The notes beneath the pieces are model-generated. The model made no database searches and was not told the DNA's origin. It was given only the letters and a program-made list of their open reading frames with translations. A stretch of DNA of 64,000 nucleotides from Bradyrhizobium lablabi. Its GTDB lineage: Bacteria; Pseudomonadota; Alphaproteobacteria; Rhizobiales; Xanthobacteraceae. The position numbers were made by a program, and so were the translations under genes. The stretch is taken from the NCBI RefSeq assembly GCF_018129385.1, contig NZ_JAFCLN010000008.1:124001-188000 (forward strand), in the 5' to 3' direction. Every line of letters begins with the position of its first letter. Position 1 is the first letter of the stretch. This document shows, piece after piece, positions 26,312 to 34,000 of this stretch.

Positions 26312-26710
26312 TCAACTGATGGGAACGAGCACGGTTTCGCCGGTTGCGACCAGCGAGGTACCCTTTTCGTCTTCGGCAAACAGTTCCGCCCTCGCAAACA
26401 CCTGCCTGCGCCCGGCACGCATCGTGGTTCCCTTCGCGATAAAGCGGCGGCCGACGGCCGGTTTCAGGCAGTTCATCGAGAAATGCGATGCGGTGACGGA
26501 GCCGGCCACCGTCGCGGCGGCAAACCCGCAGGCGGTATCGAGCAGGGCGGCAATCATGCCGGCATGGAGATGCCCGGCATATTGGGTGAGGTCGTCGCTC
26601 CAGGTCATGTGGATTTCGGCCTCGCCGTTTCCGGCCGCGATGACTTCGAATCCCGCGCGGCGATTGAAGCTTGCCGACGCGTTGGTAGCGATCAGGTGCT
26701 GGAGGTCCAT
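26312..26710 (-). CDS. PaaI-type acyl-CoA thioesterase (hotdog fold)
   Basis: A 132-residue single-hotdog thioesterase. The signature HLHAGMIAALLDTACGFAA contains the active-site acidic residue, preceded by the YAGH segment; TASHFSMNCLKPAVG follows as expected. It would hydrolyse a small acyl- or aryl-CoA ester. I use the ATG at 26710; a GTG at 26737 gives nine extra residues and cannot be excluded. Middle gene of the TetR-linked minus-strand cluster. Confidence 0.8.
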   Translation of the reverse strand: MDLQHLIATNASASFNRRAGFEVIAAGNGEAEIHMTWSDDLTQYAGHLHAGMIAALLDTACGFAAATVAGSVTASHFSMNCLKPAVGRRFIAKGTTMRAGRRQVFARAELFAEDEKGTSLVATGETVLVPIS

Positions 26711-26810
26711 TTCTGCGGTCGTCACGGTAGGCTCCACTGCGGCAGGGAATTTTCAGGACGCATATCGGCAATGCCGCAGGCGATGGCTGGGTGAGCGCGC
26801 ACACGCACGA

Positions 26811-27161
26811 CTAATACCCCGCAATCGCCAGCGCGACCGCGGCGCTCATTCCGATCCAACCCGGATGGACCGCCCGCGTTGCCAGCGCGTTGCCGATCGC
26901 GGCAACGCCGAACACCACCGAAAGCGTCGCGATGATCCAGTGGCGCGCGGCATCCGACCCCATCCAGGGCGCGGCGATCATCAGTACGCCGCCGGCGATC
27001 CAGGCCACCGTACCGGCCTGCCACACGAGGCGAAGCAGCGTACGCATCCGCGGCGGCTGGATGGTGGCGCGCGCAAACACTTTGGTTTCGCCGAGCACGC
27101 CATGGGCGATGCTGACGAGGATCACGATGACGCCCGCCCCTACCAGCAAGAGATCGCGCAT
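26811..27161 (-). CDS. Small integral membrane protein
   Basis: A 116-residue protein with four hydrophobic segments (LLLVGAGVIVILVSIAHGVL near the N terminus, then WQAGTVAWIAGGVLMIA, HWIIATLSVVFGVAAIG and IGMSAAVALAIAGY). Start chosen at 27161 because GGAGG lies five bases upstream; a longer frame to 27215 would begin beyond the TetR operator. Function unknown. It is the first gene after the operator and so the most likely direct target of the TetR protein. Confidence 0.75.
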   Translation of the reverse strand: MRDLLLVGAGVIVILVSIAHGVLGETKVFARATIQPPRMRTLLRLVWQAGTVAWIAGGVLMIAAPWMGSDAARHWIIATLSVVFGVAAIGNALATRAVHPGWIGMSAAVALAIAGY

Positions 27162-27169
27162 GTCGGCCT

Positions 27170-27187
27170 CCATACAGTACTGTATGG
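27170..27187. promoter_or_regulatory. TetR operator candidate 1
   Basis: CCATACAGTACTGTATGG is a perfect 18-bp palindrome lying 9 bases upstream of the membrane-protein ATG, inside the divergent promoter region. Its half-site ATACA recurs in operator 2, 42 bases away, as expected for one regulator binding both. Confidence 0.75.
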
Positions 27188-27214
27188 TTATGGCGGCGAT
27201 GCTGGCGCTTGTCA

Positions 27215-27228
27215 ATACACTAGTGTAT
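27215..27228. promoter_or_regulatory. TetR operator candidate 2
   Basis: ATACACTAGTGTAT is a perfect 14-bp palindrome with the same ATACA/TGTAT half-sites as operator 1 but a different central tetranucleotide. It lies just ahead of the TetR gene and overlaps the ATG at 27227, arguing for autorepression and for use of the downstream ATG at 27242. Confidence 0.72.
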
Positions 27229-27241
27229 GGTCGGAACCCGC

Positions 27242-27775
27242 ATGACCGACCAACTCTCCGCAGGCGACTGGCTCGACCAGGGACTGAAGGTACTGGCGCA
27301 GCGCGGTTTCACGGCGCTGAAGGCCGATCCGCTGGCCAAGGCGATGGGTGTCTCGCGCGGCAGTTTTTACTGGCATTTTACCGATATCGGCGCGTTCCAC
27401 GCCGCGATCCTCAAGCGCTGGCGCGAGGTCGCGGCCGAGCAGGTGATCGCCGGCCTCGAGGCCGCCTCCGGTGAGAACCCGATGTCGCTGTTGCTCACCA
27501 GCGCGCTTCGCAACCGGCAGGCACTGGAAAAGGCGGTCCGAAGCTGGGCCACGGTCGACGCAAAAGCGCGGTCCGCCGTGCAGGCAATCGACCGCCGCCG
27601 GCTCGACTATCTCGAACACATGCTGCGGCAATCCGGCGTGAGTGCAGATATCGCCGCCGCCCGCGCGCAAATCCTGTATTGGGCTTTTCTGGGCCATGTC
27701 CTGTCGGACCAGACGCTATCAGCCGCGAAGCAACAGGTGGTCATCGACGAATTGCTCGCCATGGCCACGCGATAA
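27242..27775 (+). CDS. TetR/AcrR family transcriptional regulator
   Basis: A 177-residue repressor. The helix-turn-helix occupies about residues 20-60: GFTALKADPLAKAMGVSRGS followed by FYWHFTDIGAFHAAIL is a standard TetR DNA-binding sequence. The C-terminal ligand domain is not assignable. I start at 27242 because the ATG at 27227 lies in a palindromic operator; the earlier start would add five residues. It is divergent from the membrane protein, thioesterase and SDR genes, which it probably controls together with itself. Confidence 0.88.
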   Translation: MTDQLSAGDWLDQGLKVLAQRGFTALKADPLAKAMGVSRGSFYWHFTDIGAFHAAILKRWREVAAEQVIAGLEAASGENPMSLLLTSALRNRQALEKAVRSWATVDAKARSAVQAIDRRRLDYLEHMLRQSGVSADIAAARAQILYWAFLGHVLSDQTLSAAKQQVVIDELLAMATR

Positions 27776-27826
27776 TTTCGCACCTGCGCCGGGTATGCTA
27801 CAGCACCGCCGACAAGCCGGAGAACC

Positions 27827-28030
27827 ATGCGTATGAACGCCGCCCCTGAACGCCTTGAAGGCACCGTCGATCCAAAGCTGCTGGAGATCCTGGTCTGCCC
27901 GCTGACCAAGGGACCGCTGGAATACGACGCGGCGAAGCAAGAGCTGATCTCGCGCTCCGCAAAACTCGCCTACCCGATCCGCGACGGCATTCCCATCATG
28001 CTGCCGGAAGAAGCGCGGAAGATCGATTAG
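27827..28030 (+). CDS. Trm112/YcaR family protein
   Basis: A 67-residue protein of the UPF0434/Trm112 family: KLLEILVCPLTKGPLEYD at the N terminus and AYPIRDGIPIMLPEEAR at the C terminus are diagnostic. Only one of the usual zinc-binding cysteines remains (CPLT instead of CPxC, and Ser where the third is expected), so it probably binds no zinc. GGAG precedes the ATG. Role unknown; related proteins activate methyltransferases in other organisms. Confidence 0.88.
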   Translation: MRMNAAPERLEGTVDPKLLEILVCPLTKGPLEYDAAKQELISRSAKLAYPIRDGIPIMLPEEARKID

Positions 28031-28382
28031 TCGCCGAGGTTTTGAAGTGGGTAGAGTGAAGTGTCTGTCCTGCGATGCGACGCCAGCAGACTGCCTGCGC
28101 TGCCGTTCAACGAGAAGGCGTTGCTAAAGCAAGACGCGACTCCGCCGGATCCCCTTCACACGCAAAGGTACGCTTGACGCATCTTTGCTATTTCCTGTAT
28201 TTCCTCCCACGTCATCTTGCGGGCGGCAATAACCTCAACCGTTCAAGCATCGCTGTCACGCAGCGGCGCCCTGCTTCGGTCGGAAATCAGCCCGCGCGTG
28301 CAAAATCGCGGGCCAACAATCGAAGCGAAATACCACTTTAGGCAACCGATCTCTCGTAGCCAGCAGATCGTCTAAGGAGTTT
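28031..28382. other. Intergenic region upstream of the 860-residue protein
   Basis: 352 bases with no convincing gene on either strand. The only clear signal is AAGGAG just before the ATG at 28383. A gtgggtagagtgaagtg stretch near 28047 may be a decayed piece of the family G repeat seen at 60510-60582. Confidence 0.4.
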
Positions 28383-30965
28383 ATGATCTTGTTTATCGGT
28401 GCATTCAAATCGACCTACGCCATCACCCGCGTCTCGACCAGCGCGGCGGGCGCACAGGGCAATTCCGACAGTTTCAATCCCGTGTTCTCGCCCGATGGCA
28501 GCAAGATCGCGTTTAACAGCATGGCCACGAACCTGGTGGCGGACGACACCAACTTCTTCAACGCCGACATCTTCGTCAAGGACCTTGCAACCGGCGCGAT
28601 CACCCGCATCTCCGTTGGCGCCGACGGCACGCAGGCCAATGGCTCCAGTTCAAGTTTCGTGTTCTCGCCCGACGGCGGCAAGATCGCGTTTCAAAGCGAC
28701 GCATCGAATCTGGTGGCCGGTGACACCACCGGCTTTACCGATATCTTCGTCAAGGACCTCGCTACCGGCGCGATCACGCTGGTCTCCAGGAGTGCGGCCG
28801 GCGCGCAGGGAGACTACACCAGCTACAATCCGGTGTTTTCGCCCGATGGCAGCAAGATCGCGTTTGAAAGCGAGGCCTCGAACCTGATCACCGGTGACAC
28901 CAACCATTCCGGAGACATCTTCGTCAAGGACCTTGCGACCGGCGAGGTCACCCGGGTCTCCGTTAGCGATTCCGGCGACCAGAGCCATTTCGAAAGCAGC
29001 AATCCGGTGTTCTCGCCCGATGGCAGCAAGATCGCGTTTGTAAGCCGTGCCTTGGAATTGGCAGGCGGTGTCTTCAACGGCAACACCGACATCTTCGTCA
29101 AGGACCTTGCGACCGGCGCGATCAGCCGCGTCTCCGTCGATGCCGCCGGCACGGCGGCCAATTCCTGGTCAAACGCTCCGGTGTTCTCGCCCGATGGCAG
29201 CAAGATCGCGTTTTACAGCGAGGCCTCCAACTTGGTGGCCGGCGACACCAACAACGACGGAGATTTCTTCATAAAGGACCTCGCAACTGGTGCGATTACC
29301 CGAATCTCCGTCGATGCCGCCGGCGCGCAGGCCAATCAGGGCGGCGTCGGAAAGTTGGCGTTCTCGCCGGACGGCAGCAAGGTTGCGTTTGTCAGCGGTT
29401 CCTCGAACCTGATAACCGGCGATACCAACTCCGCGGAAGATGTCTTCGTCAAGGACCTAACGACTGGCGCGATCACCCGTGTCTCCGTCGATGCCGCGGG
29501 CGCACAGGGCAATAGCTTCACCTTTGACAGGGCAGTATTCTCGCCCGACGGCAGCCGGATCGCTTTCTCCAGCCATGCCTCTAACTTCGTGGCCGGCGAC
29601 ACCAACAGCGATAACGACATCTTCATCAAAAATCTGACCCCCGATCCCGAGGACCCCGCCATCTATCGCGGAAACGCGGCGCCCGTTCGCGTCAACACGG
29701 CGCCGGTGACGATCTCCGACGTCGACAATTCGGCACTCCCGGGCGGATCGCTGACGGCGGCGCTGACCGCCGGCAACCATGCTGGCGATGCGCTGACGCT
29801 GATCGCATCGCAAACGCCGGGTACGGGGATCGAGGTCTCCGGCTCGACCGTAAAATACAACGGCACCGCAATCGGAACGCTGTCCGGGAGCGGCACGGCG
29901 AGTCTGTCGGTCACGCTCAACGCCAGCGCCGACGTTGCGGCTGTCGAGGCGCTCGCGGGCGCAGTCAGCTTCTCCGCACTTGGTAGTGCGCCGAGCACGG
30001 ATACGCGCACGGTGACGTTCACGCTGGTGGACGGCCCCAGCGGCACGGACACCGGCTCTTTTACTCAGGCCGTTCAGGTGACATCCGCACCGCAAGTGCA
30101 CAACGACTTCGACGGCGACGGCAAGAGCGACATCGTCTGGCGCAACGATGCCGGTGTAGGGCAGATCTGGGATATGGACGGTGCGACCATCCTGGAGACC
30201 AATTCGCTGGGCACAGTGCCGACCAACTGGAAGGTCGCCGGCATCGGAGACTTCAACGCCGATGGCAATACGGATCTGCTCTGGCGCAACGATGCCGGCG
30301 TCACGCAGATCTGGAAGATGGACGATAGCGCCTTTGCCAACACGCATAACCTCGGCGTGATCCCGGCCGTCTGGAAGCTCGCGAGCACCGGAGACTTCAA
30401 CGGTGACGGCACCACGGATCTGCTCTGGCGTCACGACAACGGCACCGTGCAGATGTGGGACATGAACAACGGCGCCATTGCCGACACGCATAACCTCGGA
30501 ATGATCCCGACGGCGTGGAAGCTCGCAGGCACAGGCGATTTCAACGGTGACGGCAAGACCGACCTGTTGTGGCGCAACGATTCCGGCGTCGCCCAGATCT
30601 GGGACATGGATGGCGGCAACATCCTGAGCGCCACTTCGCTCGGCTCGATCCCGACCACCTGGAACGTGGCAGGCATCGGCGATTTCAACGGCGACAGCAA
30701 GAGCGATATCCTCTGGCGCAATGACTCCGGAATTACGCAGATCTGGAACATGAATGACGGCGCCATCGCCAGCACCCGTGGACTCGGCCTGATCCCGAAC
30801 GACTGGAAGGTGGGTAGCGTCGGCGACTACAATGGCGACCTCAAGAGCGACATCCTGTGGCGCAACGATTCGGGCCTGGCCCAGATGTGGGAGATGAACG
30901 ACGGCACCATCACCCAGGCCACCTCGCTGGGCATGATACCTGACAACTGGCACGTCATCGCATAG
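28383..30965 (+). CDS. Large repeat protein: seven-bladed TolB-like propeller, Ig-like spacer, six FG-GAP-like repeats
   Basis: An 860-residue protein with three modules. Residues about 13-415 contain seven PD40/TolB-type repeats, each with FSPDGSKIAF, an ASNLVAGDT-type loop and DIFVKDLATGAITRVS, matching a seven-bladed beta-propeller closed by the N-terminal strand. Residues about 430-570 are Thr/Ser/Ala-rich and Ig- or cadherin-like. Residues 575-860 are six 48-residue repeats (DFNGDGKSDxLWRND ... IWDMN ... LGxIPxxW), the same module as in the protease at 2369. No Sec signal, no RTX nonapeptides. Probably exported to the surface or medium; binding function inferred only. A strong ribosome-binding site supports the start. 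Confidence 0.75.
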   Translation: MILFIGAFKSTYAITRVSTSAAGAQGNSDSFNPVFSPDGSKIAFNSMATNLVADDTNFFNADIFVKDLATGAITRISVGADGTQANGSSSSFVFSPDGGKIAFQSDASNLVAGDTTGFTDIFVKDLATGAITLVSRSAAGAQGDYTSYNPVFSPDGSKIAFESEASNLITGDTNHSGDIFVKDLATGEVTRVSVSDSGDQSHFESSNPVFSPDGSKIAFVSRALELAGGVFNGNTDIFVKDLATGAISRVSVDAAGTAANSWSNAPVFSPDGSKIAFYSEASNLVAGDTNNDGDFFIKDLATGAITRISVDAAGAQANQGGVGKLAFSPDGSKVAFVSGSSNLITGDTNSAEDVFVKDLTTGAITRVSVDAAGAQGNSFTFDRAVFSPDGSRIAFSSHASNFVAGDTNSDNDIFIKNLTPDPEDPAIYRGNAAPVRVNTAPVTISDVDNSALPGGSLTAALTAGNHAGDALTLIASQTPGTGIEVSGSTVKYNGTAIGTLSGSGTASLSVTLNASADVAAVEALAGAVSFSALGSAPSTDTRTVTFTLVDGPSGTDTGSFTQAVQVTSAPQVHNDFDGDGKSDIVWRNDAGVGQIWDMDGATILETNSLGTVPTNWKVAGIGDFNADGNTDLLWRNDAGVTQIWKMDDSAFANTHNLGVIPAVWKLASTGDFNGDGTTDLLWRHDNGTVQMWDMNNGAIADTHNLGMIPTAWKLAGTGDFNGDGKTDLLWRNDSGVAQIWDMDGGNILSATSLGSIPTTWNVAGIGDFNGDSKSDILWRNDSGITQIWNMNDGAIASTRGLGLIPNDWKVGSVGDYNGDLKSDILWRNDSGLAQMWEMNDGTITQATSLGMIPDNWHVIA
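28476..29640 (+). repeat. Seven tandem TolB/PD40 repeats within the gene
   Basis: The sequence encoding FSPDG occurs seven times at roughly 170-180 bp spacing from 28485 to 29549, with near-identical DNA (ttctcgcccgatggcagcaa) in most copies. Blade count matches a complete propeller. Confidence 0.85.
30105..30965 (+). repeat. Six tandem 144-bp FG-GAP-like repeats within the gene
   Basis: Six units of 48 codons (the last 46), starting at 30105, each opening with an acidic DFNGDG-type loop. Unlike the array at 3131-4000 there is no two-unit higher-order period; the copies have diverged individually. Confidence 0.85.
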
Positions 30966-31137
30966 GACCGGACCGGCGTTGACGGCCTTGCGACCGATTT
31001 CGTAATGACGGCAGAGCCGGATGTGACAAATTCGACACGTCGGGCAAATCAGCCGAAACCTGTCCAGCCCTCGGTGCAAAAATATTCCGCTTCACAATTC
31101 TGAAAATCAGAACTATAAGCGGTGCGTCTCATCCCCG

Positions 31138-31520
31138 AGGAGGGGCGTCGGCCGTCGTCACCGTTCGTTGGGATGAGATGCGGTGGACGCTTCGGCGTCA
31201 GCGCGATTTTTTCGCGCGGACGAAAACGTCGAAGCGTACGGCGAAGGCGTGTGGTTCTGGCGCCGCTATGCAGGCGCTAAGTTGGCGGGAAGTTCCGCCG
31301 ATGACGGTGACAACAAAGCGCTCTCACCGGGGAGATCACGTTATAAGCCGTAAAGCCATTGCGCAGGGGATGTCGGACTGCCTCCGCTTCACCTGTATGC
31401 TCGTGTGCGCCTTTTTTGCTTGCGCATCAGGCACACGAGACCGCGGGTGCAGCGCGCACCCGGCATTCCCTGCGCCCTCTATCTCCGGAGGCGCGAAAGA
31501 ATTTGAATAGCTCGGGCACA
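31138..31520. repeat. Probable non-coding repeat relic
   Basis: About 380 bases with frames broken by stops (tcgaagcgtacggcgaaggc; tgacggtgacaacaaagcgc; gcagcgcgcacccggcattc). From memory, stretches with this word order occur many times in Bradyrhizobium genomes without a defined function. Only one copy is present here, so repetition cannot be shown from this window. It is followed directly by a family F palindrome. The remaining bases of the 740-base gap between the 860-residue protein and ubiH-type gene hold nothing recognisable. Confidence 0.35.
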
Positions 31521-31551
31521 GTGTGTCGCGAGAACGCTACTACATATTTAC

Positions 31552-31654
31552 CCGTCATCATCCGCGAAGGCGGATGATCCAGTATTCCAGAGGCGTCAGT
31601 GATCGAATCGACAAGCCGCGGCGTACTGGATCGCCCGCCTGCGCGGGCGATGAC
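31552..31654. repeat. Intergenic palindromic repeat, family F (intact)
   Basis: Left hairpin catcatccgcgaaggcggat and right hairpin atcgcccgcctgcgcgggcg flank a 45-base centre containing ccagtattccag and cgtactggat. It is the intact form of the element at 14854-14990, in which the four-base loop of the right hairpin is replaced by a 40-bp insert. Confidence 0.72.
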
Positions 31655-31705
31655 GAGCCTTGATGATTGCGACTACCTGACTCCGCAGAGAGGCTTGAGA
31701 GGAAT

Positions 31706-32926
31706 CTACAACGCCTCGCCCTTCAACAGCCGCGGCACTTCACCCGTGAGCCCCGCGGCCTGGCGAATGAACAAACTCTTCAGCGGCGGCGCGCGGTCGA
31801 CGAGACCGAGGCCGATATCGCGCACGGCGCGCAGCAAGTTCGACTCGTTGGAGAACAACAAATTCAGCGAATTGGTCGCCACCCCCATCGCCATCGTGTC
31901 AAACCGCCGCCAGCGCTGGTAGCGCTCGAGCACATCGGCTTGTCCCAAATCCATGCCGAGGCGCGCGGCGTCGACGATGACTTCGGCGAGCGCAGCGACG
32001 TCCTTCAGGCCCATGTTTAACCCCTGCCCCGCAATCGGATGAATCACATGGGCGGCGTCGCCGACCAGCGCCATCCGTTCGGCGATAAAGGAGCGCGCAA
32101 CAAAGTAGCCGAGCGGAAAGGCGCGCGGCTTGTCGAGCGCCTTGATCTCGCCGAGGTGCAACCCAAAGCGCTTCTCGAGTTCGTCGTGAAATTCCTCTTC
32201 GCTCAATGCGACGATACGCGCAGCCTCGCTCCGCGTCTCCGTCCACACCAGCGACGAACGCTTGCCCGTCAGCGGCAAAATCGCAAACGGCCCCGCCGGC
32301 AAGAAATGCTCTTCGGCACGGCCGCCATGATCGCGTTCATGGCCGACGGTGACGACGATGCCGCTTTGATCGTAGTCCCAGCCATGGGTCACGATCCCCG
32401 CCCGCTCGCGCAGCTTCGAGCGCGCGCCGTCGGCGGCGACCAGGAGGCTTGCCTCGATGGTGGAGCCGTCGGCGAGCGTCACATCGATGCCATCGGCGCG
32501 CGCATCAAAACTGCCGACCGCAGTGGCGCGCAGATCGACGCCTTCCTTCCCGGCGCGCGCGGCGAGCGCATCGATCAGATAGCGGTTCTCGACCATGTGC
32601 GCGAACGGCTCGCCCGGCTCGACATGACCGCCAAAGGTGAGGAATACCGGGCGCGTGGCGTCTTCCAGTTTCGAATCCGTCACGACCATGTCGAGGATCG
32701 GCTGTGCGGTCGGCGCGACCTCGTCCCACACGCCGAGCGCCTCGAACAGCCTCCGGCAGGCGGCGACAATGGCGGTGGCGCGCGGATCGCGGCTCGGCCG
32801 CATTGCCAGCGCCGGATCGGCGACGATCACGGGAATGTCGGGACCGAGGCCCTGGCGGAACGCAACGGCCAGCGCCAGTCCGGCAAAGGCCCCGCCGCAG
32901 ATGACAATGCTTCGCTGTGCCGACAT
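31706..32926 (-). CDS. UbiH/COQ6 family FAD-dependent monooxygenase (ubiquinone hydroxylase)
   Basis: A 406-residue flavoprotein hydroxylase. The FAD-binding loop is ICGGAFAGLALA at the N terminus, the DG motif is VAADGARSKLRE, and the second FAD motif is MALVGDAAHVIHPIAGQGLN. These are the three hallmarks of the UbiH/UbiF/VisC/COQ6 family, which hydroxylates the ubiquinone ring. Alphaproteobacteria have several such enzymes with differing regiospecificity, so I do not choose between UbiH, UbiF, UbiL or UbiM. Stands alone, divergent from tesB across a family D repeat. Confidence 0.87.
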   Translation of the reverse strand: MSAQRSIVICGGAFAGLALAVAFRQGLGPDIPVIVADPALAMRPSRDPRATAIVAACRRLFEALGVWDEVAPTAQPILDMVVTDSKLEDATRPVFLTFGGHVEPGEPFAHMVENRYLIDALAARAGKEGVDLRATAVGSFDARADGIDVTLADGSTIEASLLVAADGARSKLRERAGIVTHGWDYDQSGIVVTVGHERDHGGRAEEHFLPAGPFAILPLTGKRSSLVWTETRSEAARIVALSEEEFHDELEKRFGLHLGEIKALDKPRAFPLGYFVARSFIAERMALVGDAAHVIHPIAGQGLNMGLKDVAALAEVIVDAARLGMDLGQADVLERYQRWRRFDTMAMGVATNSLNLLFSNESNLLRAVRDIGLGLVDRAPPLKSLFIRQAAGLTGEVPRLLKGEAL

Positions 32927-32996
32927 ACCGCTTACTCACACCCTTGCTACCTGACTATAGCTGGGCGAAACAGGTTTGAGAAACAAGCCCCAACGC

Positions 32997-33098
32997 CGTC
33001 ATTCCGGGGCGCGCCCCTTGGCGCGAGCCCGGAATCCATAACCACGATCGTGAGTATGGATTCCGGGCCTGCGCCTCACGGCGCATCCCGGAATGACG
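32997..33098. repeat. Intergenic palindromic repeat, family D
   Basis: cgtcattccggggcgcgccc at the left and gcgcatcccggaatgacg at the right form the outer inverted repeat, with ccggaatccata and tatggattccgg inside. It is 36 bases upstream of the tesB start, in the divergent promoter gap. Confidence 0.75.
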
Positions 33099-33133
33099 AC
33101 GATGGCGGGCTCCACGACTCGAAAGCATCCAAA

Positions 33134-33997
33134 ATGTCCAACGGCCTCATCGACCTCATTTCCATCCTCGATCTCGAGCAGCTCGAGGTAAACCTGTTCC
33201 GCGGCAACAGCCCGAAGACGAGCTGGCAGCGCGTGTTCGGGGGGCAGGTGATCGGACAGGCGATGGTCGCCGCATGCCGCACCGTCGAGGGCCGGCTGCC
33301 GCACTCGATCCATTGCTATTTCATCCTGCCGGGCGATCCGCAAATTCCGATCATCTACCAGGTCGAACGCTTGCGCGACGGCAAGAGCTATTCGACCCGC
33401 CGCGTCACCGCGATCCAGCACGGCAATGCGATCTTCTCGATCATGGTGTCGTTCCATGCGGAGGAAGAAGGCGCGTTCAATCATCAGGAAAAGATGCCCG
33501 ACGTGCCGCCGCCGGAAAAACTGACCGCGGAAGAAATTTCCAAGCAGCCGATGTTCAAGGAGATGCCGGACTTCATCCGCCGCTACTACGAATCCGACCG
33601 GCCGATCGAGCTCCGCCCCGTCGAGCTCGGCCGCTATTTTGGCCAGAAGGTCGAGGACGGCCGCATCCATGTCTGGATTCGCACCGCCGCGAAATTACCC
33701 GAGGATCCGGCGCTGCACATGTGCGCGCTCGCCTATGCCTCGGATTTCTCGCTGCTGGATGCGGTGATGGCGCGCTACGGCCGCACGCTGTTCGACCGCC
33801 GCATGATGCCGGCCAGCCTCGACCACGCGATGTGGTTTCACCGCCCGTTCCGCGCCGACGAATGGCTGCTCTATGCGCAGGATTCGCCGAGCGCGCAGGA
33901 CGGCCGCGGGCTGACCCGCGGCCTGATCTTCAAGCCCGACGGCACGCTGGTGGCTTCCGTGGCGCAGGAGGGATCGGTGCGCCAGCGGAAATCCTAG
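33134..33997 (+). CDS. tesB: Acyl-CoA thioesterase II (TesB)
   Basis: A 287-residue double-hotdog thioesterase that releases free fatty acids from acyl-CoA. Recognisable segments are RVFGGQVIGQAMVAACRTVE, SIHCYFILPGDPQIPIIYQV, the DSPSAQDGRGLTRGLIFKPD motif with the catalytic Asp/Thr/Gln region, and VASVAQEGSVR at the end. Length matches the family. Start at 33134 (MSNGLIDLIS); the much longer upstream frame runs antisense through the hydroxylase gene. Confidence 0.93.
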   Translation: MSNGLIDLISILDLEQLEVNLFRGNSPKTSWQRVFGGQVIGQAMVAACRTVEGRLPHSIHCYFILPGDPQIPIIYQVERLRDGKSYSTRRVTAIQHGNAIFSIMVSFHAEEEGAFNHQEKMPDVPPPEKLTAEEISKQPMFKEMPDFIRRYYESDRPIELRPVELGRYFGQKVEDGRIHVWIRTAAKLPEDPALHMCALAYASDFSLLDAVMARYGRTLFDRRMMPASLDHAMWFHRPFRADEWLLYAQDSPSAQDGRGLTRGLIFKPDGTLVASVAQEGSVRQRKS

Positions 33998-34000
33998 CGA

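Noticed and set aside
27230..28030. Whole TetR-to-thioesterase cluster considered as a drug-efflux island
   Set aside because: No transporter of a known efflux family is present; the only membrane protein is a small four-span protein of unknown function.
28383..30965. Possible RTX toxin assignment for the repeat proteins
   Set aside because: The GGxGxDxUx nonapeptide is absent; the acidic loops are of DxNxDxxxD type as in FG-GAP/VCBS repeats.
29457..31079. 540-codon minus-strand open frame
   Set aside because: It is antisense to the repeat region of the 860-residue protein; its apparent repetitiveness simply mirrors the sense repeats.
31178..31510. 110-codon plus-strand frame in the gap after the 860-residue protein
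   Set aside because: Low-complexity composition from a repeat-like block broken in other frames; better explained as a non-coding relic.
32039..33133. 365-codon upstream extension of the TesB frame
   Set aside because: It lies antisense to the UbiH-type gene and across a palindromic repeat; TesB homology begins at 33134.
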